From contig CALNVZ010003433.1 in the NCBI GenBank assembly GCA_940671915.1, forward strand, positions 25,776,580 through 25,840,579: a DNA stretch of 64,000 nt, given 5' to 3'. Position numbers and translations under genes: made by a program. This document shows, piece by piece, positions 36,496 to 50,985 of the stretch. Position 1 is the stretch's first letter. Each line of letters begins with the position of its first letter. The notes beneath the pieces are model-generated. The model was not told the DNA's origin. It made no database searches and worked only from the letters and a program-made list of their open reading frames with translations. The stretch is from Paracentrotus lividus. Lineage: Eukaryota; Echinodermata; Echinoidea; Camarodonta; Echinidae.

Positions 36496-37550
36496 GGGTC
36501 CGTAAATAATAATTTAGAAAAAAAAAGGAAAGACTGATTTTTTTGTTTTGGGCAGAACTTTTTCGATTAGATAATCATAGGTTATTACGTTAATATAACT
36601 CACTATCGATGTTATATAACTTGCCTAGTTATTTAGCTGATGAGTTATGTTTAAGGTATATTGCTATAATACAATAGACTACCAACCTTGTTTATTCTTC
36701 ACTGTTGACAATTATAAAATTATAATAGTGCTCTTGTATAGAAATTTATAAACTGAAGTGATATGCTTGAGTCATCCATATAGTAATGTATCGTAGAAAA
36801 TTGGTGAATATGATAAATGTGCAGCTTTAATTTAAAAGCTAGAGCAGATTGTACCAGGTTATTATAGTATCCACAGTAGATTAATACGTATTATGTTAAT
36901 AAATTGAGAGGGGCAGATCGACAGATTCAATTCATATTAAAGTGGCCTTACGCTAATAGAGTTACTGATTATTTTCGAGGTCTCGAATATCTGAAATATA
37001 TTAGGCATTATGAGATCATTACTATGTTAGAGAATTGTTTTGGTGATTTTTTTATAGTATAATACCTGACAACGATTGAAAAATGTCATATTTCAACTCG
37101 CGATAGTTTGGTTTATACGATTCTGGCTAAGCCCAGGTCTTACTATTTCATTCCCTTGTGAAATCTAAAATCATATTTATATATTATGATCATGTTCAAG
37201 GGAGTGGTGTTTATTTGAATTGCAAGAATTGATCAAGCATTAAAAAGCTAGTATAACTGCAGTCACGATAATATACATGTTCTTTTTAGATGTTGACCAT
37301 GCCTTACTTATATTCTTTTGTAAGGGAAGATCTTGTATAGAACATTAAACTTACTATTTTGTGTGAAGTGATTCATGGAGATATGCGGGGGCAACTAAGA
37401 ATATTTCAAATATATGAATTGGAAGAGTATTACTTCCTTATTATTCGTTAGAGGTGCAATATTTAAGGTAAACTCATTATTCAATAATTAAATATACGAA
37501 AGTATAAATGGAGAGTCACAGGGGAAAAATGAAGAGCATTATTTATGTAT

Positions 37551-40500
37551 GTGATCAACATTCACATCTCATGGTAGTCCTCACTATTAAGTAGATTAGT
37601 TGGAATAAGTCAGTTATAAAAACGTAATTATTAATAAAACAATTTAGAGAGGAGGACAAAGTGAGTTGAATATAGATTGAGTGAGGGAAGGTGAGGATCG
37701 ACTGGAGAAGGATACCTTGAATATTGGACGACAAGTGACGAACGACTAGCGAGCGAAAATTAATGTTTTACTATGATATCTTCTTATTCATGAGTATTTG
37801 TATAATCACAATGAATAATAATTCTCAAGCTGGAAGAAAGCTGGAGAGTAGTTTAAAAGAAGTAGATGCAAAGTTGGGAAACTGAAAATAAATAGTGTAT
37901 GAGGTAAGATAAGAGGAAGATTGAGGTATACGTATATCTCTATGTGAAATGAGTATATGTAAAATAAGATAAAAACATGTATAAGAGTAAGATTCACAAT
38001 CCTTCTCGTTCGAGGTACTCATAGATATATTGGATATAGCTTTTAATTTCTAAGGATAGCACTACAGCTCCTTCCGCAAAAGCTAAATAGATGAAAAGAC
38101 AAGAAATAGTTTTGTTCTCAAAATTGTGTCATGCTTTACTTTAATGTACAACACGTTCTGGTTTTCGCTTATCAAATACTTATTACTTTAAGTGTCTCAC
38201 AAGTATTTTTCTTTGTGTAGTTGTTAAAATATTCAAACTTTTCCAATCGTACACAGTCAACCCAAGCTACTTGACCTTACTATTCTAGAGCCTGTCCCCA
38301 TCTTCTGCTGATTTGAGTTGACCAAAACACGTGTATTAATTAGCGTTGTTCACATCATGTGGTAGCCTCTCTTCTCGAAATATGGATCATCTATTTTCCT
38401 CGAGCGTTTAGATACAGTAAGAGAAGTAGAGAGATGAGAGATGGCACTAACAAGATCCTCATAAGGATTGTGTAGAGCTATGAAAACACTATGCATGGAT
38501 TCTATCTTACAACTTGCTAGTTCATGAACGGAATAGAGGTTTAAACTACATGTTCTATAATACAGTAAGTACTTGGGCATTAATAGTAGGATAATTCTAC
38601 ATATAATTTACCTATGAATATAAAGTGAAAATATTGATTCTTCAGATTCTCAGCATATTTAATATTATATGTACTATGTGTCAAAAAAACAGAAATAGAA
38701 ATTAAAATGAGTTGACATGAGAAAATTGTCAATAAACATAAAATTGATAATATATGTATGTATTGAGTAAAGTTAGAAAGGCATATGTATAATACAATAC
38801 TTATAATCCTGTATGTTTGTTGTACAGTATTTAGTAAGATAGGCAGAATAGGTGACATTATAGAGACTGTATATGTCAATTATTACAGTCAGTTTGTGCT
38901 GTGTTCTATATTTATAGTAAGAATGGATTTATATAATTATTATTATTTATTATTAATTATTTAGTTTAATATAATTCAGGTTAAGATGCTGTAAAGAACC
39001 ATTTACATCGTAAAGTTTAAACATTCCATGGATACATTGCTGTTGTAGTTTAATGCGGAAATAAGCAAAAATACGAATCCATATTACATTCAGAACATTA
39101 TAAATGATAATTAAAAGATTGTCAGTATTCTCAGATAATATTGAGTGGGTCTTTGTTTATAAATTTATCGATTTGTGTCACCTTCATTGTTTTCTCATGA
39201 GATAATTCTGTATACTTCTATATAGATATCTTCTGTGTAGCTAATTGTTTTTTTCTGTCGTGTTGCTTATATCTCTATGTGAAATGAAGCAATCTAAGAT
39301 TTTGGTAAATATTAACTGGGGTGTAGGGGCTATGACGGCTATACATAATAATCGCGAGCCCATGACTGTTGTAAGTGAATTAAATAAGATTGACTATCAT
39401 CTAGAGGAGAACAGGTGTTATAATGAAACATAGTCATTAAACATTAAGACAGTATGCAGACAATTTATCATATTCGTAAGTATTAACGGGCAGAAATGAA
39501 AGTAAATGGAAGAGAACGCCATAATTTTTAGTAGAGGGAGTTAATGGCAGAGGTTATTATCAGTAATGATAATGATCAAGTAAGGCTAATTGTAATTTTA
39601 GTATTTAGTGTGTAATATATTTTCGCGACGAATAACTTATAATATATCTCCACCACCAAGTATATTAGATAAAAGTTCATCATTCATATAATGTTGTATC
39701 AATACCATGTGTACTATTGATATAGGTATATAAGACATTAATTTTTTTTATTGTTATTTTTTAGTGTTTTCTATGGCTAGTTATGACATGACGCAGTAGT
39801 GATTAATGGTGTAACTTAGGAAGTTTTAAATAACCCGGTCTACAGGAGCAAGATATTATACTTCAATCGGAGCCACAGACTCAATAGCTATCATGTTTGT
39901 GAGTAGATTGAACTCGACTACCATAATTCACCTGAATTGATAGATCCATCCCTTTATGTACATTGGTTAAGGGTATAATGATATTACATGAAATTCAATT
40001 AGATTGAGCTTCGTTAGATTAACATTCTGAAGAGACACTTTTGAATACATAATTGAAAAGAGTACCACTAATATGCGTAAAAATTGGGGCGAGTGAAGAT
40101 CTCCATCAGGGTTTTATAGAAAAATATAATTTAGGAAATGAGCTACAAAATAACACCAATGGACAGAATTTCACTGAACTGTGGGGAAGGTAAATGATGT
40201 ATTTCATACAAAAATTGGCCCTTATTTAGCTGTGAGATAATGAATAATTTCGTCAGACAGTATAGAATAGGTAGCTTTTATCTATACATTAAAAAAAATG
40301 GGGTGTAATCTTATCTGATGATACATTGTTTAGAATACTAACATAGTAAGATTTGTGTCTTACATATGCGTCATTTTAATCAGTCTTGTATCATATACAG
40401 TAGTGGATATAAATGTCAGATGAAAGTGATATTTAAGTGTTGTTCAAATAAAAAAAAGAAAACTGAAATGAGGAGATAGGTATAAGATACTTTGAACATT

Positions 40501-43500
40501 GCTACTCTTTTGATAGCTAGTATAGTGGATAGTTTCAAGCAACGTTAGATATAATTATTAGACGACAACAAATTTAGTAAATGATTTGATATACTAAAGG
40601 TATACTGAGATATGAGAGGAATTATCAAGAAGGATCATGTCACAATGTTGGGGAATCAGGTCACTGAATATTCTAATAATTATGATGTTTATGAGATAGA
40701 AGCGACAAAATTTATATAGCAATACATTGGACAATAATTTGTATGTTCTGGAATACTTTTTTTGTTCACTAGGTAAAAATAATGGCAGGTCAAGTATTAA
40801 CATGATCGATTAATAATCACAGGACTTGGCTGTAATTGAGTATCCAATCGTATGATTTGCATGCTGTGAGCAGGTTGTGTTCTTTTATGTGGAGATGTAG
40901 ATATCTCATTTGGGTCTGAATAATCTCAAGTGTCGAATGATAAAGGGCTTACATGGAAGTGTAAATACACGGATACCCCAAATGGGGGTACATCCAAGAA
41001 AAGCGGCGAATTGCACATACTAACGGATTGAGTGGTGTTAAAGTTCAGACGAAAATTTCTGCTAAAATTCTCAGTGGGAGAGGGTTTTATGTGATTTATT
41101 TTTTTGTCAATACTATCTATAGTTCATGGCTTTATATGTAATATAAGTGTAAAGGTATAATTCAATTAAACACAGAGGAGCTAATAAATCAAGGGGGAAT
41201 TTGTAACAAACTTTTAATTGTTATCGATATACTAAAGTATAAAGTTTTTTTTTACATTGGTGATAAACAAGAATGATTAATTTTTATTAAAGCGCACAAG
41301 TGTAACTAGAAAAGTTTATTAATTGTCTTGACAATTAGTTGCAGATAATGTGGTAGGTTCTTTCCGACGATGAAATTTGCTACAATGAATCATTTTCAAA
41401 TGTTTAAAGTGACGTAATTACGTAAAAGGTGGATATAGAAAAATATAGCCATTTAGGTATGCTATACGGTAACTTTGTCTGCTTGTAAATTTTTCATATC
41501 ACAGCTAGAGAACCATTCCACATAATATATGAATTATATGAAATGCTATACTAACTCTGTAGATTTTTCTCCGTTCTAATTTGAATGTACAAGTACAAAT
41601 ATTAGCACATATCCTTGTATACTATTTGCAACACACGCACACAAACAAAAAAACATTCGTCGAACTCTTTCTAGAACTAGAAAAATCTTCATGGTAAAGT
41701 AAAGTATAGGTTATCATTGCAAACATTGTTTTCTGTATGAATTTCACTTGGTATAACTTTAACATATAGGTTTACTAAAGTTGATTTTTTTTCAATACGC
41801 GCAATGTATGAAGTGCTGAGCTATTGAAATTATTGAGTAAACATCTTATTCCCTCCATAAATTTGGAATAGGCGATGAATTGATCATCTCGGTAGCTTAG
41901 CATTAAATATAATAATATTGATAGATAAAATATTTCACGTATTTATATAACGGCCTATATTGGGATCAGAGAAGTTTTAAGTCTATTTCGATGTGAGACC
42001 AATTATGGAACTTTAGAGTTGAGTCGAACTTATGCGACACGGTAGGAAACTTCACGGAACTTGTTGGAAAGACGAGTTTTACAGTTCTAATTCCAGGCCG
42101 ATGAGATTAGTGTGAAATCATCTGCATTACATATGTAATATTTGTTAGAGTGTTCCCGAGGGGGTCGGGGGAAAATATACGGGGGCGTTTTCTCGACTGT
42201 TTTATGCTGATCAGGATGAGTAAGGCCTTAAACAGTGTGGCGTAACGGAATGCCAGTGGTACAACATTATAATACCTTACGTAGTACAGTCTTCCCTGAT
42301 CAGGCAGGTGTTCCTGACACGACTCTTGATCAATTGTTTATGATTTATACATATATTATTTTGTATTAAAATTAGTGATGTCTAAAGCTTGTGATGTCTT
42401 GGACGGAAAGTTACTCATATAGACAGAATGATTTTGAGATAGAAATCGAAACCATGGTATAAATTTAGATTTATTAATTCTTATATTCAGATCATTTCAG
42501 ATATTAGTGTTTTAGCATGCTAAGTTTATTGAGCATATAGCGCACGTAAGCGTAATATCTGTGCATTGAGGTATGGTCATCGGGTTTGAGGGTCAATGTT
42601 GTTTTTGTTTATGCAAAGATTATCACTGCACAAATGCTTATTTCAGTTTTTATTTTTTTTACTACACAACAACACAACACACACACAACAGCCAAAACAC
42701 CCACACAATCACACATTCTTGATATTTGCTTGAGTTGTATGTGGGAGTACACCTCGAGTACACAATGCGTGTAGACTAATTTGAAAAATGAGATTATATT
42801 TTCTTATATTTGCATAGGGATATTTACACATATATTTTCCGATGTAACTATTCTATTTATAATTTTGTCTGATCAGTCATTTTCCATATTGTTGTGGTTA
42901 CAAACTCTTCAAGTATTCTATATAGAAATTGCTAAATTGACATAATACTAATTCTCGTAGTATTCAATGTTTCTACGTAATTTCATTGTTAGTTAAATGA
43001 TATGCAAGCGTCTGTTAAAAAATTCATATTTCTATTACATTTTGCTTAAGTATTAGTTTCGAGAGTTGTGTATCTGGTTACTCGGATGGTCGTGGTGGAG
43101 AAGGAGAGGGAACTCTTTTCGAAATACGAAGGAGTTATACTTAATCTTCGAAAGTATATTTGCAATTTGATGGATAAGATATAGACAATATACATGGTGA
43201 TGGTATCTGTCATAACTCCGTATTATAAGTGGCTGACATAAACATAATTTTAAAAGTTCATGTTGAAGATATTGATGACAGGTTTTGAGATGAACAAGTA
43301 AGTGTATATATGGTTTGTAATCATTATACAGATTCATTAGTGTATCTTCGAAAGACTTAATATTGGATAGAGATGTAGGGAACTAATCCTGGCGGCAATG
43401 GCGTCTGGGCTTTTATGATAGAATGTATTTGTAGAGCTTTAGTATATAGGACTTATATTTAGCTTCTCGATGAAATTTTCTTTGACATGGTAGTATTTAC

Positions 43501-46478
43501 AATGTAAATCATAGTATCTGTCATAAGGTAACGGATCAGGGACTATTGTTAAGAGGGATAGGTAGCAGGGGTTTGGAGCTTAAGTGTTGGTGTAGGAATT
43601 CGCAAACATCTACCCCTAACTCTACACCTAACGTAATATTTCTGTGGTATTTGCTCTTGGTGATATTTTGTTACATGTGAGTTTGGTGTACTGATAAGGC
43701 TAGTGAATGGGAATACATTCTATTTGTTGATATAGATTTCAAGTGAATAATCATGAAGAAACGGATTAACATTTGAAATACTTTGTTTATGCTCAGTCAG
43801 TGGATCTAGCTAAAATATGTTAATCCTAGATGGCAATAGCGACATTGTCGTAGGTGGTTCTTCATTAGATTTATTTGAATTATTACGGGATTGTTAGCGT
43901 GCTTATTTAATTTTGTGTGAGTCTTGACTCTATTAAATAGAGAAGAAAATAGAAACAGGATTACTTGATATAATTGTTTGCCATATAAGTGTGGGGATAA
44001 ATTGTAAATACTTACATAATAGCATGTAAATCGATTGGTAAGATTTTTTAAATAGAACTTGAGATAAATCGTTCTTCAGATCTCATTTAAAATTCTGTTT
44101 TGACGCTTTGAATTATGATTGGGATGTTCTATATTTACCTATGTACTTTTTAAGATCTGCATGTAATCTACTACTATTTTAACGTATTACAATGTAACGT
44201 GATATTTAAATGAAAACTGAGATTATCGTGTACCGCAATAATATGATTCGATTAATATAAGAAATGCAAATACTTCCAGCTGCCAAAGTAGACTTTTCAG
44301 GCTATTAGTAGAATGTATAATAATACCCAGGAAATCTTGTTAACAAAAGAATGGAATAGTAAGACGGATTGGATAGATGAAAACGTCATAAGAATACATC
44401 CTACTATAGAACTAATTAAGATTTATTATTCTTATTAAGTTGTAAATAAAGAATTTGTATATATGAAATGTGTCAATAATATTTTTCCCAAAGCTGTAAA
44501 TGTGATTGTAGGAATTCACAATATATGAGATCATATGTTTGGAATCTGTTACAGTAAATGTAAGGATGTTTCATTCAATCTCCTAGTTCCATCACGCGAA
44601 TTATGTTGAATATTATATTAAAAGAGGGAATCGAAATGTCGTTTATTACATGCGCTTAAGATGTTAAATGAATGTAAGATTATAATAATACACAATGTTG
44701 TGTAATATTAATAAGAATAGATTTTGTCAAGACCACAGTATTCTACATATTTTCCTCTTTCTACATATACATATTATTAACCACCTTTAGTAAAATATTA
44801 TCCATCGCAATCGAGTTGTGACAATGGGAGATTGATATAGTCGTTTTCATAATACTCGTTACAAAAAACATACTCCCTTCGTAAACATGTAAAATTATGA
44901 CGCGAATTGTCATTAAGATTCAACATGTAAGTAGCATAATGTTGATATGCAAGAACTATCGACATTTTATTTATTTCCGCTCCTATTATATCTAGAAATG
45001 CATTGTAAATTCATTAATAGCATTCATTATTTTTTATAGTTATAAAAGCAATTATTAATGTGGATTCTATGTGAATTATGAATTGTAATTGTACAATAGA
45101 ATTTATATATATGTGTACATTTTATATGATTTGCCGGTTCTTTCATAATTTTGGGACAATGTTTATATTATCATTTGGCGATTTTCCATCCATGTTTCGC
45201 TCTTCAGGCTACTGATGATGCCTCATAACACATTCGCTCCACAACAATCGGTTCGGTTCGTGAGCCTGCAATGCAACCCGTGACCGGAGGGGCTATCTGT
45301 CAGGAGGAGACGAATCCGGGTAGCTGCTTACAAACGGTCCGTCAGTATCGATGGCCAATCATTGCTGTAACGATATCGACGATATCAGATGGCCGGGAGG
45401 ACAATTTGTGATGCAAGACTTGGGTGTTACTCACAATGAGTTAATGAAGTAAGTATAGATGACGTTAGCGATTTAACAACATGATTTAATACTGAATTTC
45501 ATCAGTTCGGCGTTGCCGACACAGCAACGCATTATAGGTCATAATATGATTTTTCCAATTAAAGGTTGTAAATATTACTATTTTTTTCATGGTTTTTTGA
45601 AACAATTGTGTATCCGACTTGCATTACGTAAAAGGCCAATATGTTGGGTATGAATATCATAGATTGTTTGTATGCCTGAGTCGATTTTCACTAGAAGGTG
45701 TCTGTATTGCGTCTGCACGACATGCAGTATTCTTCGAATCATATTATCTCTGCATTCTTATTCTTGTCTTTCTGACTTGTAAAATCTTGTAACAGATATT
45801 GTATCTCTATCTCAATAGACATGATAGAAATGAAACTTTAACTGAAGAACATGCTCAGCTCGAATCTAAGTACTTTATTTAAATGTGTCACATCACTATA
45901 AAATGCTATCTAAAGCTTTTCATATCACAGAATCTTTATGTGAGTTTTTTTGAGTTTTCCCAGTGTAGATAAGATCGTTAAAGGGCAGCTTGTAGTACAA
46001 AAGAATGCATAGAGTAGTTTGTTATTGGGTAAATTGCCAGTGACTATCAGTTTATGAGTCACAACGAATAGGAAAATTGGTTCAAATCAATTTTGTAGAT
46101 CAGAGTTAGATATAGCACTAGAGCTGATGTGTAAGAATTCTTCTATATTGGTGTTCTTACGTTTTGTATGATGTTACGGGCAGCTTATTTATTGATAGAG
46201 ATGTATTTTTCAAGACTTGTTGATAAGTTAAAAATAAACAACGTCGTTGGCGAACTCGTAAATATAGCAATTTCTATGCGGTTCTGCTGCAAGAATGCTG
46301 TGGTCTATGTAGCTAAATTCGTTGAGGAACATTTTTCACAAGAAGTCAGAAAATGAAGAAGAAATCTTAGGTATTGTGGGAGGAATAGATAAATGGGGGA
46401 TTATTAAAAAGGCTTAATGCTATATGATTTAGATAATTAGACATTTGTTTGTTCGAGTATTGATTTGAAGGATTCAAA

Positions 46479-46513
<35 letters not shown>

Positions 46514-49200
46514 CACCTATGGTAATTTTGTTGTGAGATATGTATTAACAGTGTGTTTTCTCCAGGTGGTTTGATTTGATTTGCATTGTGAAAATTGGCA
46601 GGATTCACTATAGATAGGATTTAGTATTGACGTTCATAATAGCCATTATTCTTACTGGTTATGAATTTTACGTATTATAATCAAGAAATAAAATCTAATT
46701 TGTTTGTCCATTATTTTGGTTATGTCTTAGAGTGCGACCCCCCTCTAAGAAAAGAAAATTCTCAAAACTTCAAATACAACAAATTGGATTATTATCTTTT
46801 CTGTACTATTTTTGCTCGTAATTTTTTAAAAGAATGGAAACGTTTTAATATAATTTTGAAGCTATCTTAAATTGACGAATATTATAGAGTAAAGAACAAA
46901 TATTTTTGTATCTATTTTATCATATACAAGAATAGCAGATGTAATATCTTGCATTGGATCGTTGGTTGATCTGTTCTTATTACAATGAGGCTGTTTTACG
47001 ATCTCCGGACTGTGCAATGGTCTGTGGGAGAAACTTTAATAATACAAATAGCAACAGGATAGCACTAACGTATGCGGCTGAAGTGGAGCATGTTATCGTT
47101 CATGATTGGACACAGTTCCTGATGAAGCTACCTCAATCAGTTTGTGCAAGGATACAGAGCATGTCCGAAGATATGATAGCTGAATAATTATAACACAAAG
47201 TCTGGCAAGCTGACTTTCGACGGTACATTTCGACATCGCTTTATATATTATTTGATGAATGCTTTAATGGAGTATTTACTATATGAGACGAAAGGTGTAT
47301 ATAACATATTTTTTGGTCATATAGCTTATCTATAATGTCTACAGTAATACTTGTATTGTTTGATTAATAATATTATGATATTTCAGATTTTGATATTAAG
47401 ATTGTTCTCTTGATATGATTTTATGTTTTCTTTAGATTTCATTTAACTTACAAATTTAATGTATTCAGATGCATGTTTTGGTGAAATTTGTATCATTCTA
47501 ATTATGCAATAGACGTAGGAGCAGGAGATTTTCATACAATTCACGATTTGTCGGACATGTTTAAATCAGACATTGTGTATTAAGTTATCTGATATATGCT
47601 ATTGCATGTGATGTCGCTAGAGTAGAATTGTGGTGTTCGGTATAATTATTGTATGACAGTCTTTGATGAAATCCGCATACAGGAGTTTTTGATTCAATCT
47701 TACGTAGGTGTTTGGAATTCTTAACCTGTAAGTCCTGGGTGATCTGGCTATAGTTGATGTTAAATTGATATTTATTCGTCGTGCAGCGGGCTTAAGCGAG
47801 TGTCTAAGTCTGCTCCAACGGTTTTTTTTGATTTAGTAATGAAAGCAGATCTGTGAAATGTATATTTTCCCAAGAATATGTTTCGATTTTTAGAGTGCTG
47901 CTGCCAAATTGTCAATTCAAAGCGCATTTATTTCAAATCATGAAATAAACGAACATCACTCAATATCTACATATTGTGTATTGGGAAGGGCTTAACATGT
48001 TAAGTCGGTTGTCAATATGTTATGGGTAATGACGTTGTAACAAAAAAATTCATAGAAACCATCTAGAATGGTTATTACGCTGTGAAAACAAGTGCAAATA
48101 TTAATTATTTCTTTATTAGACTTCATGAGATTATTTAATAGCTATCATAAGATATGCATTGAGGCAATATTCATCTTATTGAAAAAAATGTTATGAAAGT
48201 TTAGAGGTAAGTCAATCAAAGTGAGATAATGTGTGTGTGATTAGTTCTCATTATAGTTGTGATTAGCTTATTAACTTGCTCAGGTGGTAGGTAGGTAAAA
48301 GTTATGTAAAATTAGTCCATAGTTGGATTCATATGATATCATATTGATGATTGAACATTTTTGTCATTCTTTTCTCTAGATTAAGTTCTGATGGCCTGAC
48401 TTGCTATAATTGTCTATAAGGTTTATATTTATGTTGCGAAGATTTTTGATGCTTGTATACTGGATTGAGAGCAGATCACTGGTTTTCATGATATTGTGTA
48501 ATAAACAGAAAGAGATATTTTTCTATCTATGTAAGGCAAAGTCATCAAAACAAATATAAGTGCGTTATTTTGTAAGAAAAAGTCATTTTGGAGAAGTTCC
48601 GCTTTTTCCTTTCCAGTAGATTACAATGCAATGGTATGCATGTGACGAACGGTTCGATCGAGTGAGCTCTGATGATAGCACTTGAAAGAGGTATGTTTTT
48701 CATTTATTTTCTATAAGAATTGGATTAAAGATCATAGCGGCCGTTCGCACCTCTGGACATGGCCTTGACTAAGACACAATCATTAAAAGCACGGTGTAAG
48801 TTTTGAAATAAGCGGGACTCTTAATTCATACTGCCCTATTTAGGCATACTTTACATCTCTCATCGTTATAGTTAACAAATAGTTAGCAAGATATATCGCC
48901 CGTCTCATTATTGATAATTATATACTAGGGAGAAGAATGCGCTTAGTGTCCATGAACTTAATGTTTTATATATATTATTTATGAACTGTTTTATCTTAAA
49001 TCTTTGTATTTCTCTTATTTTTCTATTTCATCTTTCTTCATATTCTCTCTCGATCTTTATTGATTATTTCTCTTCGCGACGCGTGCGTACGCAGTTAAGA
49101 TCGGGATTCGTTTATGTAAAAAATTATGGTAATGCTGAATGAAGTGAATTTTTTGATTTTTCACTAAGTTATTTTTATGGATTATCAATATATTTGTCCT
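37551..49200. other. Degraded block, right part, unassigned
   Basis: By order this should correspond to the LINE and its insertions (22.5-27.4 kb), but I could not align it convincingly. It is AT-rich, has a poly-A of about 30 at 46481-46510, and has no frame over about 100 codons with recognisable features. Nothing here is supported as a gene. Confidence 0.4.
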
Positions 49201-49322
49201 ATTTCAAGAATTTAGCAAGCTGTGAGCGAAAAGCTTGTCATATATTAAGTATTATTGGTTCTGTAGAAGCCGTGAGAGACTGAACTCGTCTCGGCTTCTG
49301 TAGAAGCCCGTCGCACCAAGGG

Positions 49323-49402
49323 TTAAAGATTATAAAACAATAGAAATCATGTACATTAAAACTCATATTTCTAATAAATTTTAATAAAACAGGTCCTCAA
49401 GG
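49323..49402 (+). mobile_element. LINE piece 4: between RT motifs A and B
   Basis: After the TTAA the frame continues as KDYKTIEIMYIKTHISNKF, then reaches the start of the PQG motif (TCCTCAAGG, 49394-49402) after small frameshifts. This is the roughly 30-residue stretch otherwise missing from the LINE between LWF and PQG, which confirms that the flanks of the big block belong to one retrotransposon. Confidence 0.75.
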
Positions 49403-50985
49403 GTTATGAAGTGTACATAGTGCAAGGGCGGCACGCTGAAAATGGAAATAATCGACGAAAAAATAAGGTGTCTTGAAAGCGTCTATCAAAAAAGGAAAAG
49501 ATTCTGACATCGATTTTTTGTGAAATTTCAGGATGAACAAGTTGGAGGATTAGTTGTCAGAAAAAGGATTCTAGGAGTGGCATTGGTGGTACAGGCGGCT
49601 GATCTGTGGACAGGACGACAGACCAGAGTGGACCGGATAGCCATCAGATTTCGGTTCTGGCATTATGTGAGTACTAAGGCAGCCCTGATTCTGTGGAGGT
49701 GACCAGCAGATTTTTGAAATTCGCATATTTAACATGTGAAGTGGACAGTACAGAGTGGAGCCAGGACTAGCCCATCGTGATTTCTGATTGTGTGCGATAT
49801 GCGTAAACAGCATCGACAATTTTCATTAATTTTGTACCCCGATTTTTTTCACTATTTGACGCTTTTAATAGGCCAGGTATAGCTGTGCACATCACGAAGA
49901 TAAGCTCATGTCCGGTAGCTGTGGTTGAACTGATGGCGGCCGGGATCACGATGTAGCGACTGTTTATTTGAGTAGAGGGTGAAGTGTTTGGCTTGTTGGA
50001 GGGAACGTGGGATTTATTGAAGACGTTTTCAGACGACATGTTTTTGTGTTTTTCTTGTAAGGAACATCATCCTCGGCATGCTGACTTGGTGATTATTTAC
50101 GGATCAGTAATAATGTGCTTTTTCTTATTTTTTTAATTCAATCGTCGATACGAGTGATATACATTGAATAAAACCTTGATTTCCCTGAGCAAGAATGAGC
50201 GTAGCGGCCGGCTGCTATAGGCCAAGTAAATCAGCGTAGGATAATGTGTTTTGAATCTTTTTGAGTAAAAAAATACGGTGCTTTTTTTTCTTTGCTGTTT
50301 TCATGCAATAGAATTTATTATCAACATTTTCAGAAATGGCTGATACTTAAATCTTTTCGTTGGGTAGAAATACCTGTGGTCAAAGAAAATTAGCTGTGAG
50401 CGGGAAGCATATCAGAATGAAAAGTTCATACATAGAAACTTTGACAAATTGATGAATAACAAATGAGTAAGCTGAAAGAGCAAATCGTGATTTATTCAAT
50501 AAGAAGAGAGTACATTTTTAAATATTTTTCCGTGGTGGAATTGAATTAGGCCATCGGGTCACAAGATATGGTGAACAGAGATTTAAAATTTACGTTTTGC
50601 AGCTTTTTTAACGGCGCGCAGTTGTGTTAAGAAGGGGTTGCGCTTAAGTGTTGGGTAATCATATGCAGTCTTTGGGAACTATTAGTAACATTTTGACACA
50701 TTTTTGTATTCACACCACACACTACTATGACACACCAACAACCACACAGCATGCACACTAACCAAACGACAGTTTAATGTAAATGGTCGGTTCCNNNNNN
50801 NNNNNNNNNNNNNNNNNNNGTCCGAAAAATGATAATCATTTCCAAAAATTTCACAAAAATCGATCCAGAATCTTTTCCTTTTTTCGTAGGACGCTTTGAA
50901 GACACCTAGTTTTTTTTTTGTCGATTATTTCCATTTTTTTAACGCGCCGCGCCGCGCCACAACGCAACACTTTAGCATAAGCCAT
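49403..50985. mobile_element. Element with 8-9 bp TSD (hAT-like?) and inverted arms
   Basis: TCCTCAAGG occurs at 49394-49402 and 50986-50994, directly flanking inverted arms of about 120-145 bp. The left arm (to about 49535) contains TTATGAAGTGT and AATGGAAATAATCGAC; the right arm (from about 50828) is its reverse complement with TTATGCTAAAGTGT and AATGGAAATAATCGAC. An 8-9 bp duplication is typical of hAT or Merlin-type transposons; the superfamily is not proven. The interior has no recognised transposase and contains the assembly gap, so its true length is unknown. Confidence 0.7.
50795..50819. other. Assembly gap (25 N)
   Basis: Twenty-five N bases. They lie inside the 49403-50985 element, just before its right inverted arm. 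Confidence 1.

Larger units (their letters stand above)
27880..37550 (+). other. Degraded collinear copy of ~15.7-22.5 kb
   Basis: Ordered matches, same strand: 15698 to 27889; 16484-16652 to 30134-30300; 16681-16770 to 30430-30550; 18463 to 30886; 18608-18740 to 31190-31320; 18776 to 31356; 19908-20020 to 31949-32095; 20783 to 33950; 21795 to 36228; 21880 to 36463; 22440-22550 to 37453-37550. Identity is patchy, with dense substitutions and indels, and large AT-rich expansions between anchors (notably 32160-32760, ATT-rich). Two transposons of the clean copy (16948-18366 and 18943-19527) appear missing, judged by interval lengths. The text resembles uncorrected long-read sequence. Confidence 0.7.
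27411..49322. mobile_element. 21.9-kb TTAA-bounded insertion in the LINE
   Basis: TTAA at 27407-27410 and 49323-49326 bounds the block, and the LINE frame joins exactly across them (LWF then KDY). The ends are CCCTTTGAGCGCGGGC on the left and, reversed, CCCTTGGTGCGACGGGC on the right, which are similar but not identical. The first 400 bases or so and the last 150-200 look like ordinary repeat DNA; between them lies the degraded copy described separately. No transposase was recognised. Either a small TTAA element has been inflated by a misplaced alternate haplotype, or this is a large element or two elements. Confidence 0.65.

Noticed and set aside
37551..49200. Possible genes in the degraded block (for example frames at 43053-43337 and 46661-47187)
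   Set aside because: Frames are short, unlike any family I know, and lie in sequence whose base accuracy is doubtful.
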